NCBI RefSeq assembly: GCF_012863495.1
Contig: NZ_JAAVJL010000001.1
Span: 3,343,501 to 3,407,500 of the forward strand
Reading direction: 5' to 3'
Source: Pseudanabaena yagii GIHE-NHR1
GTDB taxonomy: Bacteria > Cyanobacteriota > Cyanobacteriia > Pseudanabaenales > Pseudanabaenaceae
Length of the DNA: 64,000 nt
The notes beneath the pieces were generated by a model that worked only from the letters and a program-made list of their open reading frames with translations, had not been told where the DNA came from and did not search any database. Shown one piece after another: positions 8,302 to 16,843 of this stretch. Made by a program: the position numbers and the translations under genes. How positions within the stretch are numbered: position 1 is the stretch's first letter; every line of letters begins with the position of its first letter.

Positions 8302-9432
8302 ATGAAAATTGCTTTAGTTCACGATTATCTTACGCAACGAGGTGGCGCTGAAAGGGTATTTGAACAATTATGCAATTATTTTCCAACTGCTGATGTCTAT
8401 ACATCCATATATGACCCCAAAACCACAATTGATTTAGGCGATCGCCAAGTCAATACTACATTTTTACAAAATATTCCTGCAACTCGAAAATACTTCCGTT
8501 TATTTGCACCTTTTTATTATGCAGCCTTTCGATCATTAAATCTTAAGGAATATGACTTAATTATCAGTAGCAGTTCGAGTTTTGCTAAGGGGGTGCAAAA
8601 ACGAGCCGATGCAATTCACATTTGCTTTTGTCATAACATCACTAGATTTTTATGGGACACCAACACTTACTTGAGGGAATATGGAGCCTATAGCCTGCTA
8701 CAACCGTTAATTGAACTGGTTTTTAAAATCATGCGTCGTCAGGATTTTGTTTATGCTCAATCTCCTGACTATTACATTGCTAATTCCACAACGGTTGCTC
8801 AACGTATCCGTGACGTATATAAAAAAGAAGCTATTGTTATTAACTATCCGATCGCCGATCACCGTTTTACCTTCTCAGATCAAAAAAGTGATTATTCTCT
8901 AGTCTGTTCACGACATATCAGCTACAAGCGACTCGATATCATTGTTGAAGCCTTTAACTTTTTAGGCTTACCTTTACTGATTACAGGTGATGGTCCCAAA
9001 ATGAAGCAGTTACAAGCTCAAGCCCATGACAATATTAAATTCTTGGGACAAGTTAGTGATTTAGAACGCTGTAATTTGATGACAAAGGCAAGGTTTGTGA
9101 TCGTAGCAGCTTTAGAAGATTATGGACTTGTGCCCATCGAAGCTAATGCTAGTGGAACACCTGTGATTGCCTATGGTGCTGGGGGAGTAATGGATACCCA
9201 AATTCATGGACTAACAGGGTTTCTATTTGAGCAGCAAAATGCTGAGTCCTTAATCAATGCGGTCATTAAAGCCAAAGAAATGGATTGGAATTATGCGAAA
9301 ATCCGTGACCATGCGATCGCTAATTTCTCCGAATCCGTTTTCTTCCAAAAAGTAGAACAGAAAATAGGGGAAATCTTTGGTAGCACAGAAATCATCAAAG
9401 AGATTAATCAAACAGCTAATAAATCAGTCTAA
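8302..9432 (+). CDS. Family 4 glycosyltransferase (exopolysaccharide group)
   Basis: A 376-residue GT-B enzyme starting MKIALVHDYLTQRGGAERVF, the glycine-rich acceptor-side loop typical of GT4 mannosyl or galactosyl transferases. The donor site has SRHISYKRLDI, LLITGDGPKMK and EDYGLVPIEANASGTPV (E-x7-E). A TTG nine bases upstream is in frame, but ATG 8302 gives the family N-terminus. It is followed 65 bp later by the Wzz/BY-kinase gene, so it probably adds sugar to the repeat unit exported by that system. Confidence 0.87.
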   Translation: MKIALVHDYLTQRGGAERVFEQLCNYFPTADVYTSIYDPKTTIDLGDRQVNTTFLQNIPATRKYFRLFAPFYYAAFRSLNLKEYDLIISSSSSFAKGVQKRADAIHICFCHNITRFLWDTNTYLREYGAYSLLQPLIELVFKIMRRQDFVYAQSPDYYIANSTTVAQRIRDVYKKEAIVINYPIADHRFTFSDQKSDYSLVCSRHISYKRLDIIVEAFNFLGLPLLITGDGPKMKQLQAQAHDNIKFLGQVSDLERCNLMTKARFVIVAALEDYGLVPIEANASGTPVIAYGAGGVMDTQIHGLTGFLFEQQNAESLINAVIKAKEMDWNYAKIRDHAIANFSESVFFQKVEQKIGEIFGSTEIIKEINQTANKSV

Positions 9433-9497
9433 ATAGGTCAACTAATCTGAAGCTAATGTGAATCAGCTATTATCATAAACATCTTGAGGTTACAACA

Positions 9498-11705
9498 ATG
9501 AATATAGCCACTGTTCAGTCAAATAAGCCAGTTATCGTTGAACAAGATCCAGGATATGGAAAGATTTTTGCGGTTCTGGTGCGTAGGCGTTTTTGGCTTT
9601 TAGGTGGCTTAACTCTAGGATTAGTAATTGCTGTCGTTGTAAATATTGTTGCTAAGCCTAAGTACACTAGCTCAATGCGATTATTAGTTGAATCAACCTA
9701 TAAATCCAACTCATCGTCATCATCGGCATTTATTGACTCTAATGTCCAAATTGACTATGCAACCCAACTAAATTTGCTACAAAGCTCTTCAATGTTTCAG
9801 AAAGCAGCAAATTTATTAGCTACGGAATATCCCGATATTAGTGTTAATGATTTGCAGTCATTAAAAATTGGAATGTTAGGTGGGAAAGAAGCCCCAACAA
9901 AGATTGTCGAAGTGCAATATACATCTAAAGATCCAGTTAAAACTCGCCAAGTTTTAAGAGCTTTTCAAAAAGTTTATACGGATTACAACCGTGAACAACA
10001 GGAAAAACGATTACAAAAGGGGTTGGCGGGTATTGATGATCAAGTTGAGAAAGTACGCAAAAGTATTGCTGATGTAACTGAATCACTCCAAGAATTTCGT
10101 CGTAGAAATAATTTATTTGATGCTAACCAAAGAGTAACCGAAATCACATCAGCTTTAAGTGGCATTGAACAACAGCAGCGCAATACTAAATTAGAATATG
10201 AACAAGCAAATACTCGATTAGCATCTCTGCAACAAAAGCTAAATTTATCACCACAAGATGCTGTATTACTCACCCGTCTCAATCAGTCACAGCGCTATCA
10301 ATCCCTAGTGTCGGAAATGCAAAATACGGAAGTTGCACTTAATCGTGAAAAAGCAAGATTTAAAGATGATAATCCCATTGTTGAAGCTCTAAAATTAAGA
10401 TTTAATCAACAGCAAGCAAGCCTTGAAGAAGAGCGCAAAAGTATCTTAGGGAATGCAAATTTAGCCTCTTCTTCTAAATGGAATGGGGATCAACTTAGCG
10501 GAATTGATCTAACCCTAGCATCACAAATCGTTGAAACGCAGACTCAACTTACACTCTTACAATCACGCCTTAATTCTCTAGCAAATCAGGAAAAGTTGTT
10601 GCGTGCTGAAATGAATCGATTACCTAAGTTACTAGGTGAATATGAGTCATTAAAGCCAAAGCTCCAAATTCAACAGGATACTTTACAAACATTACTTAAA
10701 AATCGGCAAGAACTCAGTCTAGAAATTGCTCGTGGTGGTTTTGATTGGCAAGTTGTCGAGGAACCTACTCTAGGATTTACAGATGCCACGGAGACTTTAC
10801 GCAGAAATTTATTACTAGGGATAGTCGCGGGTTTATTTATTGGTGGTGTAGCCGCCTTCGTTAGAGATATGCAAGATGATACTGTCCATACTTATGATGA
10901 ACTGGAGCAACAAATATCTTCTCTGTTTCTCCTAGGTATGACTCCGCAGTACCTACAGGATGCATCAAGCTCTAACTTTCTACCTCAATTTCTCAAAGGA
11001 CAATCAGTTTCTCCACTGGCAATTGAGATTATTCAGTGGTTGCCCTTTCGAGAGTCTTTGGATCTAATTTATAAAAATATTCAGTTAAATATTTATTCTC
11101 AGGAAAATGCTGTGCGATCGCTAGTGATTACCTCAGCATTACCGAATGAAGGTAAATCAACGATCGCCCTTGGCATTGCAACCAGTGCGGCAAGACTACA
11201 TCAACGGGTATTACTTATTGATGCTGATATGCGATCGCCAACTCTACATAAAAAACTAAACCTGCCCAACGAAAGAGGACTATCGACGTTATTAGCTAGT
11301 AAGGGTAATGTAGTTAGCCGCGATGTGATTCAATCTTCTAGCACTACTATCGACATTCTCACATCTGGTCCCATTCCTAGTGACTCTGTGACTCTATTAA
11401 GTTCTGAATGGATGCATAAGTTGATGGAGAGTTTTGAGCAAGACTATGACCTTGTAATTATTGACTCACCGCCAATCCTAGGAACTGTTGATACGATGCA
11501 AATTGCTTCTTGCTGTGGCGGAGTCGTTGCCGTTGCTCGAATCGATCGCATTACTCGTGGTGAATTTTCTCAAGCTATCTCAATCCTCCAAAAACTTAAC
11601 CTGATTGGAGTAATTGCTAATGGAGTCAAGGAACTGCCCCATAGCTATAAATCTGTAGCAGTTGATGATGAAGAGATAGATGAAGATGACGACGAAGAGG
11701 AATAA
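9498..11705 (+). CDS. Polysaccharide chain-length regulator fused to BY-kinase (Wzc type)
   Basis: A 735-residue inner-membrane protein. TM1 at about 30-52 and a Wzz domain with long coiled coil (about 170-420) are closed by TM2 near 435-455. A cytoplasmic P-loop kinase follows, with Walker A LPNEGKST, Walker A' VLLIDADMRSPTL and Walker B VIIDSPP. It would control length and export of exopolysaccharide through a Wzy-type pathway. The C-terminal tail is acidic (DDEEIDEDDDEEE) with a single nearby tyrosine instead of the usual tyrosine cluster, so autophosphorylation control may differ. It lies between a glycosyltransferase and the initiating sugar transferase. Confidence 0.88.
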   Translation: MNIATVQSNKPVIVEQDPGYGKIFAVLVRRRFWLLGGLTLGLVIAVVVNIVAKPKYTSSMRLLVESTYKSNSSSSSAFIDSNVQIDYATQLNLLQSSSMFQKAANLLATEYPDISVNDLQSLKIGMLGGKEAPTKIVEVQYTSKDPVKTRQVLRAFQKVYTDYNREQQEKRLQKGLAGIDDQVEKVRKSIADVTESLQEFRRRNNLFDANQRVTEITSALSGIEQQQRNTKLEYEQANTRLASLQQKLNLSPQDAVLLTRLNQSQRYQSLVSEMQNTEVALNREKARFKDDNPIVEALKLRFNQQQASLEEERKSILGNANLASSSKWNGDQLSGIDLTLASQIVETQTQLTLLQSRLNSLANQEKLLRAEMNRLPKLLGEYESLKPKLQIQQDTLQTLLKNRQELSLEIARGGFDWQVVEEPTLGFTDATETLRRNLLLGIVAGLFIGGVAAFVRDMQDDTVHTYDELEQQISSLFLLGMTPQYLQDASSSNFLPQFLKGQSVSPLAIEIIQWLPFRESLDLIYKNIQLNIYSQENAVRSLVITSALPNEGKSTIALGIATSAARLHQRVLLIDADMRSPTLHKKLNLPNERGLSTLLASKGNVVSRDVIQSSSTTIDILTSGPIPSDSVTLLSSEWMHKLMESFEQDYDLVIIDSPPILGTVDTMQIASCCGGVVAVARIDRITRGEFSQAISILQKLNLIGVIANGVKELPHSYKSVAVDDEEIDEDDDEEE

Positions 11706-11731
11706 TGCAATTAGGATAATTTAAAACGTTC

Positions 11732-11813
11732 TTTGAGAGAGGGCGTGCGTAGCACACCCTCTCTCAAATTCCAGAAACAAAAGCCCTGCTTAGCAGGGCT
11801 TTTGTTTCTGGAA
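11732..11813. terminator. Two back-to-back palindromes after the BY-kinase gene
   Basis: 11732-11768: TTTGAGAGAGGG and GTGC pair with GCAC and CCCTCTCTCAAA around a GTA apex, with one internal mismatch. 11769-11813: TTCCAGAAACAAAAGCCCTGC pairs exactly with its complement around a TTA apex. The pair closely resembles 15800-15882 in layout and in the ACAAAAGCC core. It probably terminates the 8.3-11.7 kb operon. Confidence 0.75.
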
Positions 11814-12324
11814 TAGTAAAATTTGCAAGTTTAGCTCGAACTGAAGTTAAAAACTAGCCCAAAATCCTGTAATGGAAGCAAAGTAAGCTTTTGACGGATT
11901 ACACCTAGCTACTTACATTGCTCCTTGAGAGTAAATATAACTTTTCTATATAACTTTTCTATAACTTTAGGTATGACCTTTTAGTAACTTATAGTGGTTG
12001 CTATGCGCGGGGAATCGAGAGATAAGTATATTCAGTAAAAGCTAATACTTAAGTCAAAACGTACTACACCTAAGTTAAGTTCATTTTGATTATGTATAGT
12101 TGCACTTTTGTCAAGCAAGAACCTTACTTAGCCCTATCTAGTGAGTTCCTACTTGTAAAGTGCAATTGATATAGAGTTCCTGTATGACTCCTACTAAATT
12201 ACTGGAACTCTACTTCATTTAAATCACAAGTTTATGGATTAAGTTTTTAAGTTTATTTCGTTGTCAAGACAATTCAAATCAATATCTGCATTTACGAGAC
12301 ATAAGGTTAATTGAGAGGAAGGAC
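11814..12324 (+). promoter_or_regulatory. Long structured leader of the sugar transferase gene
   Basis: 511 bp without a gene. TTGCACTTT (12100-12108) is the inverted copy of AAAGTGCAA (12157-12165), and TAGAGTTCC (12172-12180) that of GGAACTCTA (12204-12212). Together they would fold a 5' leader of two consecutive stem-loops. A short AT-rich repeat, ATAACTTTTCTAT, occurs at about 11937-11965. Whether this is a regulatory RNA is an inference. Confidence 0.4.
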
Positions 12325-13254
12325 ATGATTGGTCTTGTTACAAATAAGCTTCAGGTATTTCAAGTTTCAGAAGGTGTGAAAGAAACTACTTTGCTGGCTA
12401 ACTTAAAAATTCGAGTTAAGGAAGGAAGAGCTTTCATGAATTCAGTTTTTAATAACAACCTCAAGAAGCTTGTCTTACCAATTACTCAATTTAATCTCGT
12501 TGCCCAAAATACAAACAAGCGTGATGTGAATTTGGTTTATGCCAAGCCTGAAATTGGCGAAGCAAGACTGCGAAACTTGGCTGATGTTTGCCAAAGATCT
12601 GATAAGACTGTATTACTAGCACTTCCTCACGCAGATGAATTGCCCCAAAACAATAAGGCGATCGCATGGAATGTGAAGCGAATCATTGACTGGCTTGCGG
12701 CTTTGGTAATTCTGATGATTCTTAGCCCAGTCATGCTATCACTAGGAGCAATTATCGCTAGCACCTCTAGCGGTTCTGTGTTCTTTCATCAATGGCGTGT
12801 GGGTGAGCAAGGAAGACTATTTCGGATCATTAAATTCCGCACCATGATTACAGATGCTGACAAATTGCATCATTTAGTCATGACAGGTCAGACAGGCTTG
12901 CATAAATGCGAAGATGATCCTCGTATTACTCCCGTCGGTCGCTGGATGCGTAAATATAGCCTTGATGAACTACCTCAACTTTTTAATGTTTTACGTGGTG
13001 AAATGAGTCTAGTTGGTCCTCGTCCTTGGGCTTTGTATGACGCTTTACGCATTAATGGTAATGGTAAGAGAAGATTGCAATCTTTACCTGGCGTAACAGG
13101 GGCTTGGCAAGTAAGCGCTCGTTCTACCATGCTTGACCTAGATGCAGTTACCGAATGTGATCTCAGCTATCTTCGCAACTGGAGTCTATGGTCAGACTTA
13201 AAGATTTTGTTGATGACCGTACCCAAAGTATTATCTGGATTTGGCGCTTTTTAG
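12325..13254 (+). CDS. Undecaprenyl-phosphate sugar-phosphate transferase (initiating exopolysaccharide enzyme)
   Basis: A 309-residue bacterial sugar transferase of the monotopic phosphoglycosyltransferase superfamily. About 110 N-terminal residues are family-unspecific. A membrane-entering helix follows (IIDWLAALVILMILSPVM), then the catalytic core KFRTMITDAD, DDPRITPVGRWMRKYSLDELPQL and LVGPRPW. It loads the first sugar phosphate onto the lipid carrier, starting the repeat unit later polymerised under control of the Wzc-type protein. GAGGAAGG lies just before ATG 12325. Its own long leader and terminator suggest separate regulation. Confidence 0.88.
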   Translation: MIGLVTNKLQVFQVSEGVKETTLLANLKIRVKEGRAFMNSVFNNNLKKLVLPITQFNLVAQNTNKRDVNLVYAKPEIGEARLRNLADVCQRSDKTVLLALPHADELPQNNKAIAWNVKRIIDWLAALVILMILSPVMLSLGAIIASTSSGSVFFHQWRVGEQGRLFRIIKFRTMITDADKLHHLVMTGQTGLHKCEDDPRITPVGRWMRKYSLDELPQLFNVLRGEMSLVGPRPWALYDALRINGNGKRRLQSLPGVTGAWQVSARSTMLDLDAVTECDLSYLRNWSLWSDLKILLMTVPKVLSGFGAF

Positions 13255-13334
13255 GATTTGGTGATATCTAGCTTCTTAGTAATTCAGGAAGCTTATTCCT
13301 AAGTTTGTATTCGTCATTCGTCAGTCAAAGGTTT

Positions 13335-13358
13335 GCCTATGTATATGCATAGGCTTTT
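13335..13358 (+). terminator. Intrinsic terminator of the sugar transferase gene
   Basis: GCCTATG pairs with CATAGGC across a 6-nt loop, followed by TTTT. It lies 80 bp after the stop codon. Confidence 0.7.
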
Positions 13359-13365
13359 CTCTAAT

Positions 13366-13408
13366 CAAACAAATAGAGGCAGCGCTTAGCGCTGCCTCTA
13401 TTTGTTTG
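13366..13408. terminator. Palindrome between convergent genes, overlapping the [2Fe-2S] gene end
   Basis: CAAACAAATAGAGGCAGCGC pairs exactly with its complement around a TTA apex. The last codons and stop of the leftward gene (from 13398) are inside the right arm. Confidence 0.75.
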
Positions 13409-13691
13409 GATGCAATCTTGGATGCATGATTGATTGTATTTGCGTATTGCCAAGTAAATGTGTGGTGATAATTGCCTGTGCTTTTTTGGGGTTAATGTGC
13501 CAGTAATATACATTGTCTGGTAAAACAACAACCATTGGTCCAGATCCACATAGACCTAAACACCCAGAAGCTTTGATGGTTACATTAGGAATTGGCTCTT
13601 GTTGAAATGTTGCCAAGACCTTTTGAGCACCATCTTTCAAGCAGGTGCGGTATTGGCATACAAGTACTTGACGTTTAGGTGGACTATCCAC
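13398..13691 (-). CDS. Thioredoxin-like [2Fe-2S] ferredoxin-domain protein
   Basis: A 97-residue protein with the thioredoxin-like [2Fe-2S] fold. Cysteines sit in VCQYRTCLKDG near residue 12 and in CLGLCGSGPMVVV near residue 44, the C-x4-C plus C-x3-C set of the NuoE and shethna-like ferredoxins. The start is GTG at 13691; no in-frame ATG lies before the first cysteine. Its C-terminal coding end runs into the palindrome at 13366-13408, so the tail sequence may have been set by that element. It probably carries electrons; the partner is unknown. It lies 22 bp downstream of the Usp gene, perhaps in one transcript. Confidence 0.82.
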   Translation of the reverse strand: MDSPPKRQVLVCQYRTCLKDGAQKVLATFQQEPIPNVTIKASGCLGLCGSGPMVVVLPDNVYYWHINPKKAQAIITTHLLGNTQIQSIMHPRLHPNK

Positions 13692-13713
13692 GATCGCAAT
13701 TTTTCACTAGATC

Positions 13714-14166
13714 CTAGCGCACGATGAGAACAGGAGAGACACAATGATGCACTACATAGTCACTGACACTACCCAGCATCAACCGTTCAATTGAACCCAA
13801 TCCCCTTGATCCAAGTACTAATAAATCTGGGCTTTCCTCTTTTGCCACGTAACAGATTACGTCACGGGGCTGACCTGTTTCTAGTCTAGTACGACTTTCT
13901 AGTTGTGCGGACTGACAGGTATCCTGAGCCTTTTGTAATAAGGCTTGTCCTGCACTCAAGATTTTGCGCTCAAGCTCCACATCAGGTAGTCCTCGCCAGC
14001 CAACCCAATCGCCTGTAGGTAACATCACTTCAGGGACATAGCTGCTGAGAGGCTCAACGACAGTCAACAAAACAATTTCGGCTTTGAGCGGTGCGGCGAG
14101 AGCTAGGGCTTTGTCAAGAGCATGTTCGCCAGCTTGAGAGCCATCAATGGCGACTAAGAATTTCAT
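13714..14166 (-). CDS. Universal stress protein, UspA family
   Basis: A 150-residue single Usp domain. It opens KFLVAIDGSQAGEHALDKAL and ends with the nucleotide-binding loop LGSRGLGSIERLMLGSVS (G-x2-G-x9-G-S/T), so it should bind ATP. Members act in stress survival in the cytoplasm. It is directly upstream of the [2Fe-2S] protein on the same strand. Length and motifs are complete. Confidence 0.9.
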   Translation of the reverse strand: MKFLVAIDGSQAGEHALDKALALAAPLKAEIVLLTVVEPLSSYVPEVMLPTGDWVGWRGLPDVELERKILSAGQALLQKAQDTCQSAQLESRTRLETGQPRDVICYVAKEESPDLLVLGSRGLGSIERLMLGSVSDYVVHHCVSPVLIVR

Positions 14167-14384
14167 ATGTTTATTTTGATGTTAGAGATGATATTTGTCT
14201 GTAATGCACTTTTTCTGGATTCAGTTAGTTTCGTTCGTTTATTGGCAATAAATGACGGTTAGTCGAAATAAACTGAGAAAATGCAAATTTGCGAATATCT
14301 ATATAACTAATTACAGACCCAAATATACTGATATTGATCAACAAGTTGTAAATCTTTGCTGTAGTTCATTTCTTTTAATATTCC

Positions 14385-15392
14385 ATGACAAGAGATATTC
14401 GGATTGGCTTTGCAAATTCTGTGGGTAATACTCCCCTGATTGAAATTGAGTCTCTATCAGCAGCAACTGGCTGCACGATTTTAGGTAAGGCAGAATTTCT
14501 CAACCCTGGTGGGAGTGTTAAGGATCGGGCAGCTTTGTTTATGGTGTTAGAAGCTGAAAAAGCAGGGCTTCTGAAGGCAGGTGGCACGATTGTAGAAGGT
14601 ACAGCAGGTAATACTGGTATTGGGCTATCTCTAGTTGCGAATGCCCGTGGATATCGCAGTGTGATCGTTATGCCTAGCAATCAATCACAGGAAAAAATTG
14701 ATTTGCTGAGAACTCTGGGTGCGGAGGTGGAACTAGCTACACCTGCACCTTTTACCAGTTCTGATAATTACTATCATGTGGCTCGAAGACGAGCTGAAGA
14801 AATTGAAAATGCTTTTTGGGCAAATCAGTTTGAAAATATATCTAACTCTGATGCTCACTATCACACAACCGCCCCTGAAATTTGGAAACAAACGGATGGA
14901 GAACTTGATGGCATTGTGATGTCGTCTGGTACTGGTGGCACTATTGGTGGTGTTACGGCTTATCTCAAAGAACAAAATCCGCAGATCTCGACCTATCTGA
15001 TTGACCCTACAGGTTCGGGTTTGTATAGCTATCTCACCACAGGTGAATTTAAGGCTGAGGGTAATTCAATTACTGAAGGAATTGGCATTAATCGAGCGAC
15101 GGCTAATTTTAATCGCGCTAGATTAGATGGTGCTTTTCAAGGAACTGATCAGCAGGTAATTGAGATGGCGCAGTATTTGCTCAAACATGATGGTTTATTT
15201 GTTGGTAGCTCGGCAGCCCTGAATGTGGTTGGTGCGGTTAAACTGGCTCGGAAATTAGGCAAAGGGCATACGATCGCCACCATTCTCTGTGATGGTGGTG
15301 GCAGATATCAAAGCCGAATGTATAACCCTGAATGGTTAGCAGAAAAAGGTTTAACCCCTGTGGCTAAGGGCTTGGAGTTTATTGATGACTAA
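14385..15392 (+). CDS. Cysteine synthase family PLP enzyme
   Basis: A 335-residue fold-type II PLP enzyme. GNTPLIEI, the PLP lysine in NPGGSVKDRA, the substrate loop EGTAGNTGIGLSL and the phosphate loop SSGTGGTIGGV are all present. It is expected to make cysteine from O-acetylserine and sulfide. The A in EGTAGNTG, where S is more usual, and the DGGGRYQSRMYNPEW C-terminus place it in the longer cysteine-synthase-like branch rather than classical CysK, so the exact substrate is open. Its stop overlaps the Nudix gene start by 8 bp, which suggests translational coupling. Confidence 0.85.
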   Translation: MTRDIRIGFANSVGNTPLIEIESLSAATGCTILGKAEFLNPGGSVKDRAALFMVLEAEKAGLLKAGGTIVEGTAGNTGIGLSLVANARGYRSVIVMPSNQSQEKIDLLRTLGAEVELATPAPFTSSDNYYHVARRRAEEIENAFWANQFENISNSDAHYHTTAPEIWKQTDGELDGIVMSSGTGGTIGGVTAYLKEQNPQISTYLIDPTGSGLYSYLTTGEFKAEGNSITEGIGINRATANFNRARLDGAFQGTDQQVIEMAQYLLKHDGLFVGSSAALNVVGAVKLARKLGKGHTIATILCDGGGRYQSRMYNPEWLAEKGLTPVAKGLEFIDD

Positions 15393-15804
15393 TGTTGCTA
15401 TACCGCCCAAAAAGTATCGACGCATTGGAGTTGGTGTGGTCTGGGATCGCGATCGCCAGCGTATTCTAATTGATCGCCGTTTACCTGAGGGTGAACTAGC
15501 GGGATATTGGGAATTTCCTGGAGGTAAGATTGAGCCAGATGAGGATGTGGCAGCCTGCATTAAGCGAGAGGTACAAGAGGAGCTAGCGATCGAGGTGGAG
15601 GTTGGCGATCACTTAATTACTATCGATCACGAATACGAAACCTTGAAAGTTAGTTTAATCGTGCATCATTGCCGACATATCTCAGGTGAACCACAAGCGA
15701 TCGCCTGTTCTGAAATTCTATGGGTAACAGTTGATGATTTAGATAGCTACCAATTACCCGCCGCTAACTACCAAATTGTTCAAGCTTTAAGGAACAAGAT
15801 TTGA
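15385..15804 (+). CDS. Nudix hydrolase, MutT-like (8-oxo-dGTP diphosphatase type)
   Basis: A 139-residue Nudix protein. The Nudix box is GGKIEPDEDVAACIKREVQEE with all metal-binding glutamates. RIGVGVVWDRDRQRILIDRR upstream is typical of (deoxy)nucleoside triphosphate pyrophosphohydrolases that clean oxidised nucleotides. A TTG three bases upstream is in frame, but ATG 15385 is taken. It overlaps the cysteine synthase gene by 8 bp. Its stop TGA (15802-15804) lies in the hairpin at 15800-15836. Confidence 0.87.
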   Translation: MTNVAIPPKKYRRIGVGVVWDRDRQRILIDRRLPEGELAGYWEFPGGKIEPDEDVAACIKREVQEELAIEVEVGDHLITIDHEYETLKVSLIVHHCRHISGEPQAIACSEILWVTVDDLDSYQLPAANYQIVQALRNKI

Positions 15805-15882
15805 TATAGGGTTTGCGTAGCAAACCCTATATCAAATCCCAGAGACAAAAGCCTTGCTATGCAAGGCTTTTGTCTCTGGGAT
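15800..15882. terminator. Two back-to-back palindromes at the Nudix gene end
   Basis: 15800-15836: TTTGATATAGGGTTTGC, GTA, exact complement; the Nudix stop codon is in the left arm. 15836-15882: ATCCCAGAGACAAAAGCC then TTGC, TAT, exact complement. Layout and core match 11732-11813, so the two pairs appear to be homologous repeats. Confidence 0.75.
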
Positions 15883-15941
15883 CATAAAAATTACAAGCTT
15901 GGGGACTTGCTATTAATTAAAGTACCTGTAGCTTTGAATCC

Positions 15942-15992
15942 GCTAGCTTCGACTCCGCTCAGCCAACGTTAGCTGAGCGAAGTCGAAGCTAG
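15942..15992. repeat. Imperfect inverted repeat
   Basis: CTAGCTTCGACT plus CGCTCAGC pair with GCTGAGCG plus AGTCGAAGCTAG around CAACGTTA. It is intergenic, 130 bp before the TPR gene. It is the kind of TCGACT/GCTGAGC palindrome often scattered in cyanobacterial genomes. Confidence 0.6.
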
Positions 15993-16123
15993 ATAACTTT
16001 GATGGGACATTTTTTATCCGCAAGAGTCTTAACCAGACCTGAAATTGTTGTAACTTTTGAGATGTTTCTTTAGGATAGGGAAGATATGGTAAATCTCGAA
16101 AATATGGAGGCAAAAATTTACTG

Positions 16124-16633
16124 ATGGAAGAAATCAGTGCCGATCAACTAGCATCAGAACTATACCAAAAAGGGGTAAATAGCTTTGAGAGGGGCAACTA
16201 CCAACAATCGATCGCCCTGCTAGAGCGTGCCCGTGCGCTAGCAATTGTAGAAACTAATTTAGGTGGTGACATTCTAATCTGGCTAGCCAATGCCTATGAT
16301 GCGAATGGTCGTACTGAAGAGGCGATCGCCATATGTCGTAGTTTAAAAAAACATCCCATTAATAGCATTCGCAAATCAGCTCGCTATATGTTGGGAATTT
16401 TCACCGCGATCCCCTTGAGTAAACTGAAAGGTGTTGTCTCCGAAGTTCCGATCTTGGAATCTCCTGATAGCTATCAATCTAAACCCGCGAGAAGCAAAGG
16501 GCTAGGTGGTGCTAATCAAAAGCCATTCCGTGAGGTTCCCCTAGAAAGACCTAATACTAGTAATGACGATAGCTTTTTATGGTTTGCGATCACTGTTACT
16601 GTAGCGTTTTTATTGTTCTGGGCATTGAAATAA
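16124..16633 (+). CDS. TPR protein with C-terminal membrane anchor
   Basis: A 169-residue protein. Residues 5-100 form two to three TPR helices (ELYQKGVNSFERGNYQQSIALL and LIWLANAYDANGRTEEAIAI). A polar linker follows, then one hydrophobic segment at 148-167 (FLWFAITVTVAFLLFWALK) at the very end. This fits a tail-anchored protein with a cytoplasmic TPR scaffold for protein contacts. It is a conserved cyanobacterial type of unknown partner. The next gene, cruF, is on the same strand 210 bp away. Confidence 0.75.
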   Translation: MEEISADQLASELYQKGVNSFERGNYQQSIALLERARALAIVETNLGGDILIWLANAYDANGRTEEAIAICRSLKKHPINSIRKSARYMLGIFTAIPLSKLKGVVSEVPILESPDSYQSKPARSKGLGGANQKPFREVPLERPNTSNDDSFLWFAITVTVAFLLFWALK

Positions 16634-16843
16634 CAAAAAACTTAGCAGTGATCCTTTCTCGGTTTCAGTGCCTCAAACATCAAACTCAAAAATGAATGGT
16701 ATGCTAGCCTATACTTTTGTTAAGTTAATTAAAGCAAAGTTTAAACTCTAGGGATTATTTTGGGGCAGAGCAAAGTGCCATGCCTAATAACCCTGAGATT
16801 ACTAACAAGTAAATTTCAACTATTTCTGGGAGTACATGGCGTG

